This document shows, piece after piece, positions 18,563-28,951 of a DNA stretch of 64,000 nucleotides. Every line of letters starts with the position of its first letter. Position 1 is the stretch's first letter. Made by a program: the position numbers and the translations under genes. A model generated the notes under the pieces. The model did no database searches, was not told where the DNA came from, and saw only the letters and a program-made list of their open reading frames with translations. Origin of the DNA: Stutzerimonas stutzeri RCH2 (GTDB lineage Bacteria > Pseudomonadota > Gammaproteobacteria > Pseudomonadales > Pseudomonadaceae); the NCBI RefSeq assembly GCF_000327065.1, contig NC_019936.1, positions 62,001-126,000 on the forward strand, given 5' to 3'.

Positions 18563-19621
18563 ATGCCCAAGCCCAACGCCGCCTTGATCGACACCCGCAA
18601 CCTGCACTGGGTTCCCCTGTTGCTTGCCGTCTGTCTGAATGGTTGCAGCTATTACAGCCAGCTCGCGGTCGGCCAGCTCGATCTGTTGCGCCAACGCCAA
18701 CCCATTGAAACACTGATCGCCGACGACACACGCGACCCGACGCTGCGCCAGCGGCTGGCCGAGGTACTACAGGCGCGCACGTTCGCCAGCCAGGCGCTGG
18801 ACCTGCCGGACAATCGCAGCTACCGGCTCTATGCCGAGCTCGGGCGCCCGTATGTGGTGTGGAATCTGTTCGCCACCGAGGAGTTCTCGGTCAAACCGCT
18901 GGAGCACTGCTTCCCCATCGCCGGCTGCGTCGCCTATCGCGGCTATTTCCGCCAGGGCGCTGCCCGTGGCGAGGCGGCACGGCTGCGCATGACCGGGCTG
19001 GATACCCATGTGGCGGGCGTCGAGGCCTATTCGACGCTGGGCTGGTTCGCCGACCCGCTGCTCAGCTCGATGCTGCGGCGCAACGACGGGCAGCTGGCGG
19101 CGTTGATCTTTCACGAGCTGGCCCATCAGCAGCTCTACCTGCCCGGCGACACGGCCTTCAACGAGTCCTACGCCACCTTCGTCGAGCGCGAGGGGCTGCG
19201 CCAATGGCGTGCCCATCGCGGCCTGCCGGAGCAGGACGAGCAGGGGCGGATGCGCTATCGGCAACTGGTTGAGCTGTTGCTCGATACCCGCAACCGCCTG
19301 GAGAGGCTGTACGCCTCGGATCGCCCGACACCCGAGTTACGCGCGCTCAAGCAGACCGAGTTCACGGCGCTGCGTCAGCGCTCTCGGGCGTTGCGTGATG
19401 AGCAATGGCAGGGCGACGCGCGTTTCGATCGCTGGTTTGCCCAGCCGCTGAACAACGCCACATTGTTGCCGTTCGACCTTTACGACCGCTGGGTGCCGGC
19501 GTTCGCCGCGCTATTCGAAGAGAACGGCGGCGACTGGGCGCGCTTTCACGCAGCGGTGGCGACCCTTGCCGAGATGCCTGCCGACGAGCGGGAAGCAACG
19601 CTCGTCCGACTGGCCCGCTGA
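18563..19621 (+). CDS. Putative zinc aminopeptidase (COG4324/PF10023 type), lipoprotein
   Basis: 352 residues. An N-terminal membrane segment LLLAVCLNGCSYYSQL includes a lipobox-like Cys. The catalytic metal motif HELAHQQLYLPGDTAFNESYATFVE supplies two His and a downstream Glu, as in gluzincins. Predicted to act on peptides at the periplasmic face of a membrane. Family assignment rests on HELAHQ and NESYATF; enzymatic specificity is unknown. It stands alone between the lipoproteins and the ferritin-like pair. Confidence 0.85.
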   Translation: MPKPNAALIDTRNLHWVPLLLAVCLNGCSYYSQLAVGQLDLLRQRQPIETLIADDTRDPTLRQRLAEVLQARTFASQALDLPDNRSYRLYAELGRPYVVWNLFATEEFSVKPLEHCFPIAGCVAYRGYFRQGAARGEAARLRMTGLDTHVAGVEAYSTLGWFADPLLSSMLRRNDGQLAALIFHELAHQQLYLPGDTAFNESYATFVEREGLRQWRAHRGLPEQDEQGRMRYRQLVELLLDTRNRLERLYASDRPTPELRALKQTEFTALRQRSRALRDEQWQGDARFDRWFAQPLNNATLLPFDLYDRWVPAFAALFEENGGDWARFHAAVATLAEMPADEREATLVRLAR

Positions 19622-19838
19622 ACAAGCGAAACGGCGCCCCCGGCAACGGCGCGGGTTGCGTCGGGTTTAAGCGCTAGAGCCGAAGATCCTCGATTTACCG
19701 TTTATCGGCAGCGATCTGCGGATCCGCTGAACGGTTCGAATCATTTTCCAGCCTCCCCGGTCCCCTTTATAGGTCGCGCATTTTCCCACGCGGCGATCCC
19801 CCTATGCCTGATACCCCACGAATGACAACGGAGGCTCC

Positions 19839-21008
19839 ATGGAGACCATTTCCGGAATTCTCGACAACAAAGGCACGCCACTGGAGAAGCAGAAGTTCAC
19901 CTGGAAGGAAATGGCCGGTAAGCCGATCAGCAAACTCGATGACGATGCCTTTACCCGTGTGCGCATCATCCTCATGAACGGGGTCGAGACCGACGCCCTG
20001 CGCCTCTCCCACGGCATCGCACGCTTCAACAAGGAACTGCGTCTGCCGCTGGCCGAGATCCGCCGCGTCGAGCAGCATCAGGCGACGATGGTCAACTGGC
20101 TGATCGGCGCCGACCACTCGCCGCTGGAAACCACCGTGGCTTACGAGCAGGTGGCGATTGAAGTCACTGCCGCCGTGGCGCAGAACGAGCCCGACCCCTA
20201 TCAGGCGCAGACCTATCGCTTCGGCCTGCTCGAGGACTTCGATCACCTGTACCGCTACTCGGCGATGCTCGACCGCCTCGAGGGCAAGGATGCCAACAAC
20301 ATCCTGCAGGGCTACACCGACATCGTTCCGGGGCGAAAAACCTCCGAGCACCACCGCCATCCGGAAAACGATATCCGCGACAACTACGAGAAGAACTCCG
20401 CCGCGCTGATCACCAAGATCCACGCAGCGCTGATCACCGGCGCGGAGTACCAGACCCATGATTACTACATGAACATCGGCCCGCTGTTCGCCGACCCGCT
20501 GGCGCGTCAGCTGTATGCCGAGATCGCCTCGGTGGAAGAGCAGCACGTGACCCAGTACGGCTCGCTCTCCGACCCCAGCGAGAGCCATATGGAGAAGTGG
20601 CTGGTGCATGAGGCGATGGAGGTCTACATGTACGCCAGCTGCGCTGAGCAGGAGACCAATCCACGCATCAAGGCCATGTGGGAGCGCTTCCTCGACTACG
20701 AGCTGGGGCACCTCAACGTCGCCTGCGAATGGTTCAAGAAGCTCGAGGGCCGCGACCCGGCGGAGATCCTCGCCGGACCGCTGCCGAAGATGGTCGAGTT
20801 CAAGAGCCAGCGCGATTTCGTGCGCCAGGTGCTCGCTGCCGAAGTCAACCTGCGTACCGCCGGACCGGTCTACGTGGACAAGGCCAAGGAACCGCAATCA
20901 TCGCTCGACTACCGCAACCACCTCGCCTCGCAAGGGCTCGCCTCGGACATCGTCTCGGCGGGCTACCAGTGGGCGCCGGGTGGCGAACTGATGCGCAAGG
21001 CTTCCTGA
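19839..21008 (+). CDS. Ferritin-like domain protein, large
   Basis: 389 residues, mostly helical. Two ExxH elements, EEQHVTQ and ELGHLNVA, plus an acidic HEAMEVYMYASCAEQE helix, suggest a ferritin-like di-iron four-helix bundle. GGAGG stands before the ATG. It has no signal peptide or membrane segment. It is 10 bp upstream of a second ferritin-like gene and shares its terminator, so the two form an operon. Iron storage, oxidoreductase or stress functions are all possible; I do not recognise a named gene. Confidence 0.8.
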   Translation: METISGILDNKGTPLEKQKFTWKEMAGKPISKLDDDAFTRVRIILMNGVETDALRLSHGIARFNKELRLPLAEIRRVEQHQATMVNWLIGADHSPLETTVAYEQVAIEVTAAVAQNEPDPYQAQTYRFGLLEDFDHLYRYSAMLDRLEGKDANNILQGYTDIVPGRKTSEHHRHPENDIRDNYEKNSAALITKIHAALITGAEYQTHDYYMNIGPLFADPLARQLYAEIASVEEQHVTQYGSLSDPSESHMEKWLVHEAMEVYMYASCAEQETNPRIKAMWERFLDYELGHLNVACEWFKKLEGRDPAEILAGPLPKMVEFKSQRDFVRQVLAAEVNLRTAGPVYVDKAKEPQSSLDYRNHLASQGLASDIVSAGYQWAPGGELMRKAS

Positions 21009-21018
21009 GGAGACGACT

Positions 21019-21738
21019 ATGGCTACTGCAGCGAAAGTGGGTACCAATTTCACCGGCGTACAAATGTCCCCGAAGGACACCAAACGCCTGCTCGACGCGG
21101 TCAACGAGATTCATCCGGACGTGCCGGGCGACGAGCGCGGCATGCTGGTGGAACGCGCCGAGCGCAACGAAGAAGCTGACCGCATCGGCTCCGTGCCGGT
21201 GCCAGGTTCGGCCAAGGGCATGCTCAAGACCGGCTTCGACATGATGAAGGGCAAGAGCCCCGAGGTATTCATCGACAAGCTCGGCGAGCGCTTGGCCTTT
21301 GAACGCAACGGCGTGCGCCTGTACGAGGCGATGATCGCCAAGGCGCGCAACCTGGACACCGGCAACGATCTGGTGGGCGTGCTGCAACACATCCGCGACG
21401 AAGAGTTCGAGCACATGATGCTGGTGCATGCGGCGATGGAGAAGCTCGGTGCCGACCCCACCGCGCAGACGCCCTGCGCCGACATCGCCGGGGTGATGGC
21501 GATGGGCATCATGCAGGTGCTGACCGATCCGCGGACCAACGTGCCGCAGTGTCTGAATGCGTTGCTGACGGCCGAGCTGGCGGACAACGCCGCCTGGGAA
21601 CTGCTGATCGAGCTGGCGCAGGCGGCGGGGCATCCGAACATTGCCGATAGCTTCGTCAAAGCGAAGACCCAGGAAGATGACCATCTGGTGAAGATCAAGA
21701 CACTGATGCGTCGGGATCTGATCATGCAGACCAAGTAA
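21019..21738 (+). CDS. Ferritin-like domain protein, small
   Basis: 239 residues. An acidic N-terminal tail (PGDERGMLVERAERNEEADR) precedes a four-helix bundle in which LAFERNGVRLYEAMI, IRDEEFEHMMLVH (ExxH), LTAELADNAAWELLIELA and TQEDDHLVKI supply potential di-iron ligands, as in rubrerythrin-like ferritins. GAGGAG precedes the ATG. Second gene of a two-gene operon with the large ferritin-like gene; perhaps the two subunits interact. Function not established. Confidence 0.82.
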   Translation: MATAAKVGTNFTGVQMSPKDTKRLLDAVNEIHPDVPGDERGMLVERAERNEEADRIGSVPVPGSAKGMLKTGFDMMKGKSPEVFIDKLGERLAFERNGVRLYEAMIAKARNLDTGNDLVGVLQHIRDEEFEHMMLVHAAMEKLGADPTAQTPCADIAGVMAMGIMQVLTDPRTNVPQCLNALLTAELADNAAWELLIELAQAAGHPNIADSFVKAKTQEDDHLVKIKTLMRRDLIMQTK

Positions 21739-21762
21739 TAGCGTGCGAGCGGGACGCTTTGG

Positions 21763-21797
21763 CGCACATCAACGAAAGGGATGTGCGTTTTTTTTTT
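21763..21797 (+). terminator. Rho-independent terminator of the ferritin-like operon
   Basis: CGCACATC (21763-21770) pairs with GATGTGCG (21780-21787) around a 9-nt loop, followed by ten T residues. Textbook intrinsic terminator, 25 bp after the stop codon. Confidence 0.92.
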
Positions 21798-21862
21798 GGC
21801 CGGGGAAAGGTGATGCGGAGTTAGGGGCATTATCGGCTTATTGTAGTGGCCGATTTCCGAGG

Positions 21863-22536
21863 TGCTTGGGAGCTTGGTTTCGCCCTGCTGGGCGAGTTCC
21901 TTTTGGCAGTCGCCCCAAAAGGAACCAAAAAGTCTTGCCCCGCCATCCGGCCCCGCGCTTCGCGCGGGGTTCGTTCGCTCCATCGCTGCTTCAGGGGTCG
22001 GCTTACAAGGGCCATCCATGGCCCTTGTAAGCCTCTCGCCGCATCCCTGCGGCTCACCCCCTTACGCACCGATTCCACTCACCCTCCTGAAAGGGGCGTT
22101 GGAGTCGCCTGGTGGACCGTACAAGCTCGGCGTTTAGGCGGTCGTTGATGGCTTCAAAGCTCCAAGTTCCTACGCGTGGGCCCAGCCCTCGCACTCTCCA
22201 TTGAGGACGCGACAAATCCCTACAGCACAATCATCCGCTTTTCTTTTCTTTGCTTTCTTGCGCACAAGTCATCAGGCGACACCATTCGCCCCTTTCAGGA
22301 GGCCGAGTGCAATCGTTGCGTAGGGGAGCGAGCGGCATGGATGCCGCGAGAGGACTGGGCGTCCCCGCGATAAAGGGCCATGGATGGCCCTTGTACGCCG
22401 GCCCCCGGAGCGGCGATGGAACGAGGGAAGTCGAGCGCAGCGAGACCCGAATGGAGGGGCAAGCGTTTTTGCCTACTTTTTCCGCGACTGGAAAAAGTAG
22501 GTCGCCCAGCAGGGCGAAACCAAGCTTCCAAGCAGC
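21863..22536. repeat. Large imperfect inverted repeat with internal palindromes
   Basis: The 0.9-kb gap after the ferritin operon is non-coding. Two arms of about 250 bp (21863-22115 and 22269-22536) are imperfect inverted copies. Each arm holds a hairpin: an 11-bp stem at 21896-21925, and a 12-bp stem at 22472-22501 with different stem bases. Each also holds a second palindrome around AAGGGCCAT/ATGGCCCTT (22000-22033 with 16-bp perfect arms, and 22373-22392). Frames across it in either direction are repeat artefacts. Confidence 0.85.
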
Positions 22537-22674
22537 TCGAAAATGGCTATGCGATCTGAACCTGCATCCATCCAAGCAGCCATCGCTGCTACTCCCTCGA
22601 ACCTAACGAAGAACCAAAGAAAAAGGGGTGCCGCCTGCGCGAACACCCCTCTTCAACGATCACCGGCGAGCCGG

Positions 22675-23078
22675 TCAATCGTTACCGACACTCGCCGTTT
22701 GCACGGTACAGCCCCAGACTTCCAGCGCCGGCTGGTCCGCTTTTGGCGGGCCGAGCCATTCGCTCATCGCGTGGCAACGCTGGTCAAAACACAGTTGGTA
22801 ATCCCCTGCCTCGGGGGTTCGCCCCAATCGCAGGAGTGGCAACGCAGGCATCTGGCGCTGGTAGTGCCAGGCCCCGTCGCGCAGTTCGGCGTCATCCGGG
22901 ATTTCCATCCCGGCACCAGAACCCTTGACCCGCGCTTCGCCGAGCAGCAGCCCGTCCGGCGTCACGCGGTAATCCTCTTCCCAGCGAATCTTCTCGATGG
23001 TGTGGTTCCACGCCAGGGTGAAGGCGGGCGTGGGCACTTCGGCCCACACCACGCCGGCCAGCCCCAGGCAGAGACCGA

Positions 23079-23082
<4 letters not shown>
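22675..23082 (-). CDS. DUF1850 protein of the TRAP-TAXI locus
   Basis: 135 residues, GTG start overlapping the transporter stop (GTGA). It has an N-terminal hydrophobic export signal (IGLCLGLAGVVWAEV), then TLAWNHTIEKIRWEEDYRV, GSGAGMEIPDDAELRDGAWHY and LCFDQRCHAMSEWLGPP, the typical DUF1850 pattern. DUF1850 genes often accompany TAXI-type TRAP permeases. The role is unknown, but a periplasmic accessory to the transporter fits. Confidence 0.85.
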
Positions 23083-25103
<2,021 letters not shown>

Positions 25104-25132
25104 GGGAATCACTCTCTCACTGCAAGGGGATG

Positions 25133-25186
25133 CCTGTAGAAGCAGGCTTGCCGACGAGGCAACGCAGGCAAGCCTGCTGCTACAAG
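25133..25186. repeat. REP-like palindrome between permease and binding-protein genes
   Basis: AGCAGGCTTGCC (25141-25152) is perfectly inverted as GGCAAGCCTGCT (25167-25178), flanked by CTGTAG and CTACAAG. This is the usual pseudomonad REP-type architecture. Its position inside a transporter operon could stabilise the upstream mRNA so that more binding protein than permease is made. Confidence 0.75.
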
Positions 25187-25237
25187 GAGCGGGCTGGCAG
25201 GCGCTACGGCCTGCTCAGCCCGTCGTTCAGCGCTGGG

Positions 25238-26191
25238 TTACTTGAGAACCCCGGCTTCCTTGTAGAAGCGCTCGGCACCCGGGTGCAGCGGGATCGGCAG
25301 GTTCTTGGTGGCGTTTTCCAGCTTGATGTCCTTGGCGGCGGAGTGGGCGTTGCCCAGGGCGGCCAGGTTGTCGAACATCAGTTTGGTCATCTGGTAGGCC
25401 ACTTCATCGGAGACCTTCTCGTGGGTCACCAGAATGTTGGTGATGGCCACGGTCGGAACGTCGGCGTCCTGACCGTCGTAGGTGCCGGCCGGAATCACGC
25501 CTGCCAGGTAGGCATCGCTCTCGATTTTCTCGACCACTTCGGCCGGAATCTCGACGAAGGTCACCGGCATGGTGCTGGCCAGGTCGCGGATGGCGGCCAT
25601 GCCCAGGCCGGAGGACTGCAGGGTGGCGTCCAGCTGGCGGTTCTTGATCAGCTCGACCGACTCGGCATAAGGCAGGAACTCGACGCGGCCCATGTCCTTG
25701 TAGTCCAGACCGGCGGCCTTGAAGATCGCGCGGGCGTTGAGCTCGGTGCCGGACTTGGGCGCGCCGACGGAGATGCGCTTGCCCTTCAGGTCGTCCAGGG
25801 TCTTGATGCCGGATTCGGCGCTGGCGACGATCTGGATGTAGTTGTTGTAGGTGCCGGCAATGGCACGCAGGCGCTTGAGCGGGGCCTTGAAGCCGGCGTC
25901 CTCGACACCGTTCCAGGCATCTTCCACCGAGTCACCCAGGGAGAAGGCCAGCTCGCCGCGACCGGCCTGCAGCAGGTTGAGGTTTTCTACCGAGGCCTTG
26001 GTGGCCTGTACCGAAGTCTTGGCGCCGTCGATCTTGTTGTACTGCTGCGACAGGGCCACGCCGATCGGGTAGTACACGCCGCTGGTGCCGCCGGTGAGGA
26101 TGTTGATGAAGGTCGGCGCAGCGACGGCCGCGGTGCTGGCAGTGAAGGCCGCAGCGGCAGCGAGCAGGCCCAGGCGTTTGGTCAGTCTCAT
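25238..26191 (-). CDS. TAXI-family TRAP solute-binding protein
   Basis: 317 residues. The signal peptide MRLTKRLGLLAAAAAFTASTAAVAA is followed by PTFINILTGGTSGVYYPIGVALSQQYN, the TAXI-type start, and later GAPKSGTELNARAIFKAAGL. It binds a small organic anion in the periplasm and delivers it to the fused permease downstream. The ligand (for example glutamate or a dicarboxylate in relatives) cannot be read from sequence. GGAG is placed before the chosen ATG; an earlier in-frame start lacks the signal peptide context. Confidence 0.94.
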   Translation of the reverse strand: MRLTKRLGLLAAAAAFTASTAAVAAPTFINILTGGTSGVYYPIGVALSQQYNKIDGAKTSVQATKASVENLNLLQAGRGELAFSLGDSVEDAWNGVEDAGFKAPLKRLRAIAGTYNNYIQIVASAESGIKTLDDLKGKRISVGAPKSGTELNARAIFKAAGLDYKDMGRVEFLPYAESVELIKNRQLDATLQSSGLGMAAIRDLASTMPVTFVEIPAEVVEKIESDAYLAGVIPAGTYDGQDADVPTVAITNILVTHEKVSDEVAYQMTKLMFDNLAALGNAHSAAKDIKLENATKNLPIPLHPGAERFYKEAGVLK

Positions 26192-26545
26192 GGTGGATCT
26201 CCGTTTCGTTTTTATTGGTTGACGCAGCATGTTGACGATAGACGATGCCGCATTCAGCGAACGCGCCGGTCGAACAAGCAGAGGGGCGATGGCGCCGGGA
26301 GGTCCCGGACGGGTGATATCGCTGGCAGCTCTTCTTGTCGTTGGAATCGCATCGAGCAGATTGCCAGTAGCAGAAGCCGTGCCAGCTGCCGTGGAGGCTC
26401 TAGGCCGCGGGTGATGGCGAAGAGCGCGGTGTCAGTAGGCAAGAATCCGCCTATGACAATGATCTGATAGGCGGGATCTCGCTCATATACCCGCGAACCC
26501 TTCCGCCACGCAGCCTTCGAATGTTCAACGAGGACGGGAGGGCAC
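26192..26545. other. Divergent intergenic region
   Basis: About 350 bp between the TAXI binding-protein gene and the helix-hairpin-helix gene, presumably carrying both promoters. I see no convincing operator, repeat or coding frame. Confidence 0.4.
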
Positions 26546-26971
26546 ATGACGGAAGCAGCGGCAGCAGATCTGGGCATCGACGTGATGCAGGGCGAAGCCG
26601 AGCTGTTCAAGTGGTTCGTCGCCAGCTTTCTGTTCGGCAAGCGCATCCAGCGCGACATCGCCGCCGAGGCCTATCGCGTGCTGGTCGAGCGCAATCAGTT
26701 GGACACGCCGGACAGGCTTCGCCGCTCTGGTCATCGCCGGTTGGTGCAGTTGCTCGGCCAGGCGCGCTACGTGCGTTACGACGAATCCACTGCAGCGCGG
26801 TTGCTGAAACTCTGCGACAAGCTGGAAAGCGAGTACGGCGGCAGCCTGAGCCGCCTGCGCGAGCTCGGTGCGACACGCAGCGGGGTGGAAAGGCGCCTGC
26901 AGGAATTCGAAGGTGTCGGGCCGAAGACCGTGGAGATCTTCATGCGCGAGGCGGCGCGGGTCTGGTTCTGA
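26546..26971 (+). CDS. Small helix-hairpin-helix DNA-binding protein (endonuclease III-like)
   Basis: 141 residues. EGVGPKTVEIFMRE near the C-terminus is a helix-hairpin-helix as in the HhH-GPD superfamily, preceded by a helical region with LFKWFVASFLFGKRIQRDIAAEAYRVL. The catalytic Lys/Asp and the iron-sulphur cluster of full-length endonuclease III are not present, and the protein is shorter than an active Nth. It may bind DNA without glycosylase activity. GGGAGG precedes the ATG. Stand-alone gene. Confidence 0.75.
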   Translation: MTEAAAADLGIDVMQGEAELFKWFVASFLFGKRIQRDIAAEAYRVLVERNQLDTPDRLRRSGHRRLVQLLGQARYVRYDESTAARLLKLCDKLESEYGGSLSRLRELGATRSGVERRLQEFEGVGPKTVEIFMREAARVWF

Positions 26972-27042
26972 GCGCGCCGGACGGCGCTTGCCAAGGCCAA
27001 CCGAACGGTTAGAGTGGCGCCATCGCACCGCCGAAGTCCGCC

Positions 27043-27285
27043 ATGCGCATTTTCCTGCTCGCCCTCAGCCTGTTCCTGCCCATCGCGGCCAGCGCCGCGC
27101 CGGCGCCCTATTACCAATGGCAGAGCAAGCTCGACGGCACCATCATCTGCCGCCAGACCTCCCCAGGGGAAGGCTGGGAGCAGCTCGACGGCCGACCCTT
27201 CCGCGATCTCAACTGCAGCATGCCGGCCGCACGTGTCGACCGGCCGAGCAGCGTGCCGGGTTTCCGTCCGCAGCCGGGGCGTTAG
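27043..27285 (+). CDS. Small secreted protein of unknown function
   Basis: 80 residues with a signal peptide (MRIFLLALSLFLPIAASAAP). The mature part includes YYQWQSKLDGTIICRQTSPGEGW and DLNCSMPAARVDRP with two Cys that could form a disulfide. No known family recognised. Plausible RBS and codon use support it as real. It lies downstream of the HhH gene, before the repeat block at 27.3 kb. Confidence 0.6.
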   Translation: MRIFLLALSLFLPIAASAAPAPYYQWQSKLDGTIICRQTSPGEGWEQLDGRPFRDLNCSMPAARVDRPSSVPGFRPQPGR

Positions 27286-27324
27286 AGCCGACGTCAGCCC
27301 GGAATCCGCTCCATGCTTCATGGC

Positions 27325-27492
27325 CGTAGGGTGGAAAACCGCGAAGCGTTTTCCACGCGTCGGAGGCCGTGCCCGACGTTTCGCCATGCAACGAACCCAT
27401 GGTGGATAAGCTTCGCGTTATCCACCCTACGCTCGCACCGACACCGACGCCGACACCGTAGGGTGGAAAACCGCGCAGCGTTTTCCACGCGT
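27325..27492. repeat. GTAGGGTGGA-type repeat, locus 2, three units
   Basis: Two near-identical direct units (27325-27360 and 27457-27492; each CGTAGGGTGGAAAACCGCG followed by an AGCGTTTTCCACGCGT arm) flank an inverted unit (27402-27431: GTGGATAAGC-TTCGCGTTATCCACCCTACG). Each can fold as a hairpin. The block fills most of the gap between the small secreted protein and phnP. Confidence 0.85.
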
Positions 27493-27558
27493 CACCAGCG
27501 GGCCAACGGCTGTTTCTTCCCGTTCCCGGAAGTCAGCTTTCGCGTCGTCCGTGCAGCG

Positions 27559-28308
27559 CTAGAGTGTCATTCCGTCGTGCGCCAGGCGCACGTTGCCCGG
27601 TAATTCCCTCGGCGCCTGCATGAACCAGGCATCCAGCTCGTGGCCGATATGGGTCAGCACGGCTTGCGCCGGCTGCAGTTCCTCGATGCTCTGCAACGCG
27701 CGGGTGAGGTCGTTGTGGTTACGCGGCGGTTTATCGCGTGGCGGAGTTGAGCAGTCCAGCACCAGCACATCCAGCGCGGTGTCCTGCAAAAGCTGCCGCG
27801 TACTGTCCGGCAGGCCGACGGTGTCGGTGAGGTAGGCAGTGCGGCGGCCATGACCTTCCAGCAGATAACCGAAGGTGGGTTTCGAATGCACCAGCGGCAG
27901 CGCGGTGACCCGCAGCGTACCGAGCATGCGTTGTTCGAAGGCGGCGAACGGCTCACTGAAATCGAGGATGCCGGGGTGCTTGTAGAGGTCGGCCAGGCCG
28001 TCGGGGTCGTCCGGGCCGTGCACCGGAATGCGCAGTCCGGTGCCCCAGCGCAGCTGCAGCAGGCCCTGGGCATGGTCAGCGTGGTAATGGGTCTGCAGGA
28101 TGCCGCTGAAGCTGCCGGGGGCGAAGCGCTCGCAGAGATCCGGCAGGCCGCTGTCGAGCAGCCAGCGCTGCTCGCCGCACTCCACCAGCGCCGAGCAGGC
28201 ACGGCGGCGACGGTTCGGATCGAGCTGCGCGGCGCGGCAGGCCGGACAGCTGCAGTTGTACACCGGCACCTGCGCGGCGCCGCCGGTGCCGAGCAGGGTC
28301 AGCCGCAT
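27559..28308 (-). CDS. phnP: Phosphoribosyl 1,2-cyclic phosphodiesterase
   Basis: 249-residue metallo-beta-lactamase-fold enzyme that opens 5-phosphoribosyl 1,2-cyclic phosphate, the C-P lyase product, on the way to PRPP. It has the N-terminal LTLLGTGGAAQVPVYNCSCPACR with the zinc-site Cys residues and the HYHADHAQGL metal motif. Length and order match E. coli PhnP. Its start overlaps the end of phnN by 10 bp, so the two are coupled. Last gene of the phn operon. Confidence 0.94.
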   Translation of the reverse strand: MRLTLLGTGGAAQVPVYNCSCPACRAAQLDPNRRRRACSALVECGEQRWLLDSGLPDLCERFAPGSFSGILQTHYHADHAQGLLQLRWGTGLRIPVHGPDDPDGLADLYKHPGILDFSEPFAAFEQRMLGTLRVTALPLVHSKPTFGYLLEGHGRRTAYLTDTVGLPDSTRQLLQDTALDVLVLDCSTPPRDKPPRNHNDLTRALQSIEELQPAQAVLTHIGHELDAWFMQAPRELPGNVRLAHDGMTL

Positions 28309-28853
28309 CGGTGGTGCTCGTCGAGCAGGTGCAGCAGGCGTTCGACGCTGCTCGCCAGCGAGGCGGAGTTGTCCAGGCGGATGTAGTCGTCCAGCTCGCC
28401 GCTGAACAGTTCGTTGCGTGCCAGGCGCGCCTCGATCTGTTCGGGGGTTTCCCGGCCGCGGTTCAGCAGGCGCTCGCGCAGCACGTCCTGCTCGACGGTC
28501 AGCAGCACCGCCAGCAGCTCCGGGTAGCGCTGGCGCGCCTCGGGCAGATAACCACGCGAGCCATTGACCAGCACATCCTCGCCGGCTGCCAGCCAGGCGT
28601 CGATTTCCGCGGGGATGCCATAGGCCAGCCCGTTGGCGCGCCAGGCGAGGGCGAAGGCCTGCTCGGCCTCCATCCGCGCGAACTCTTCAGCGCTCACCGA
28701 ATGCGCCGCTTCGCCGACCGCCTCGGCCGAGCGGGTGATGACCCGCCGGGCGATGCGCACGCCACGCTCGGCGAGCGCTGCGCGAGCGGCGTCGAGCAGA
28801 CTGTCCTTGCCGGCGCCGGAGGGGCCGATCAGGTAGATCAGGCGGCCTTGCAT
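28299..28853 (-). CDS. phnN: Ribose 1,5-bisphosphate phosphokinase
   Basis: 184-residue P-loop kinase that phosphorylates ribose 1,5-bisphosphate to PRPP after C-P cleavage. MQGRLIYLIGPSGAGKDSLLDAA has Walker A, and ARRVITRSAEAVGEAAHSVSAEEF follows the guanylate-kinase-like pattern. The ATG was chosen at the strand before the P-loop; longer frames are non-conserved. It overlaps phnP and is separated by about 100 bp from phnM, a larger gap than elsewhere in this operon. Confidence 0.93.
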   Translation of the reverse strand: MQGRLIYLIGPSGAGKDSLLDAARAALAERGVRIARRVITRSAEAVGEAAHSVSAEEFARMEAEQAFALAWRANGLAYGIPAEIDAWLAAGEDVLVNGSRGYLPEARQRYPELLAVLLTVEQDVLRERLLNRGRETPEQIEARLARNELFSGELDDYIRLDNSASLASSVERLLHLLDEHHRCG

Positions 28854-28951
28854 CAGGTTACTCCCGAGGGTCGAAAGCCGAGGGTGGGCGGGCAGTATAG
28901 AGCCCGCCGCAGGTGCGGGGGCGGCGCGGTCGACAGGCTGTGCTCGGCGCA

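Noticed and set aside
22176..22606. Short frames in the repeat region
   Set aside because: They follow the inverted repeats and include the hairpin stems. The two arms give different proteins, so the sequence is kept for its fold.
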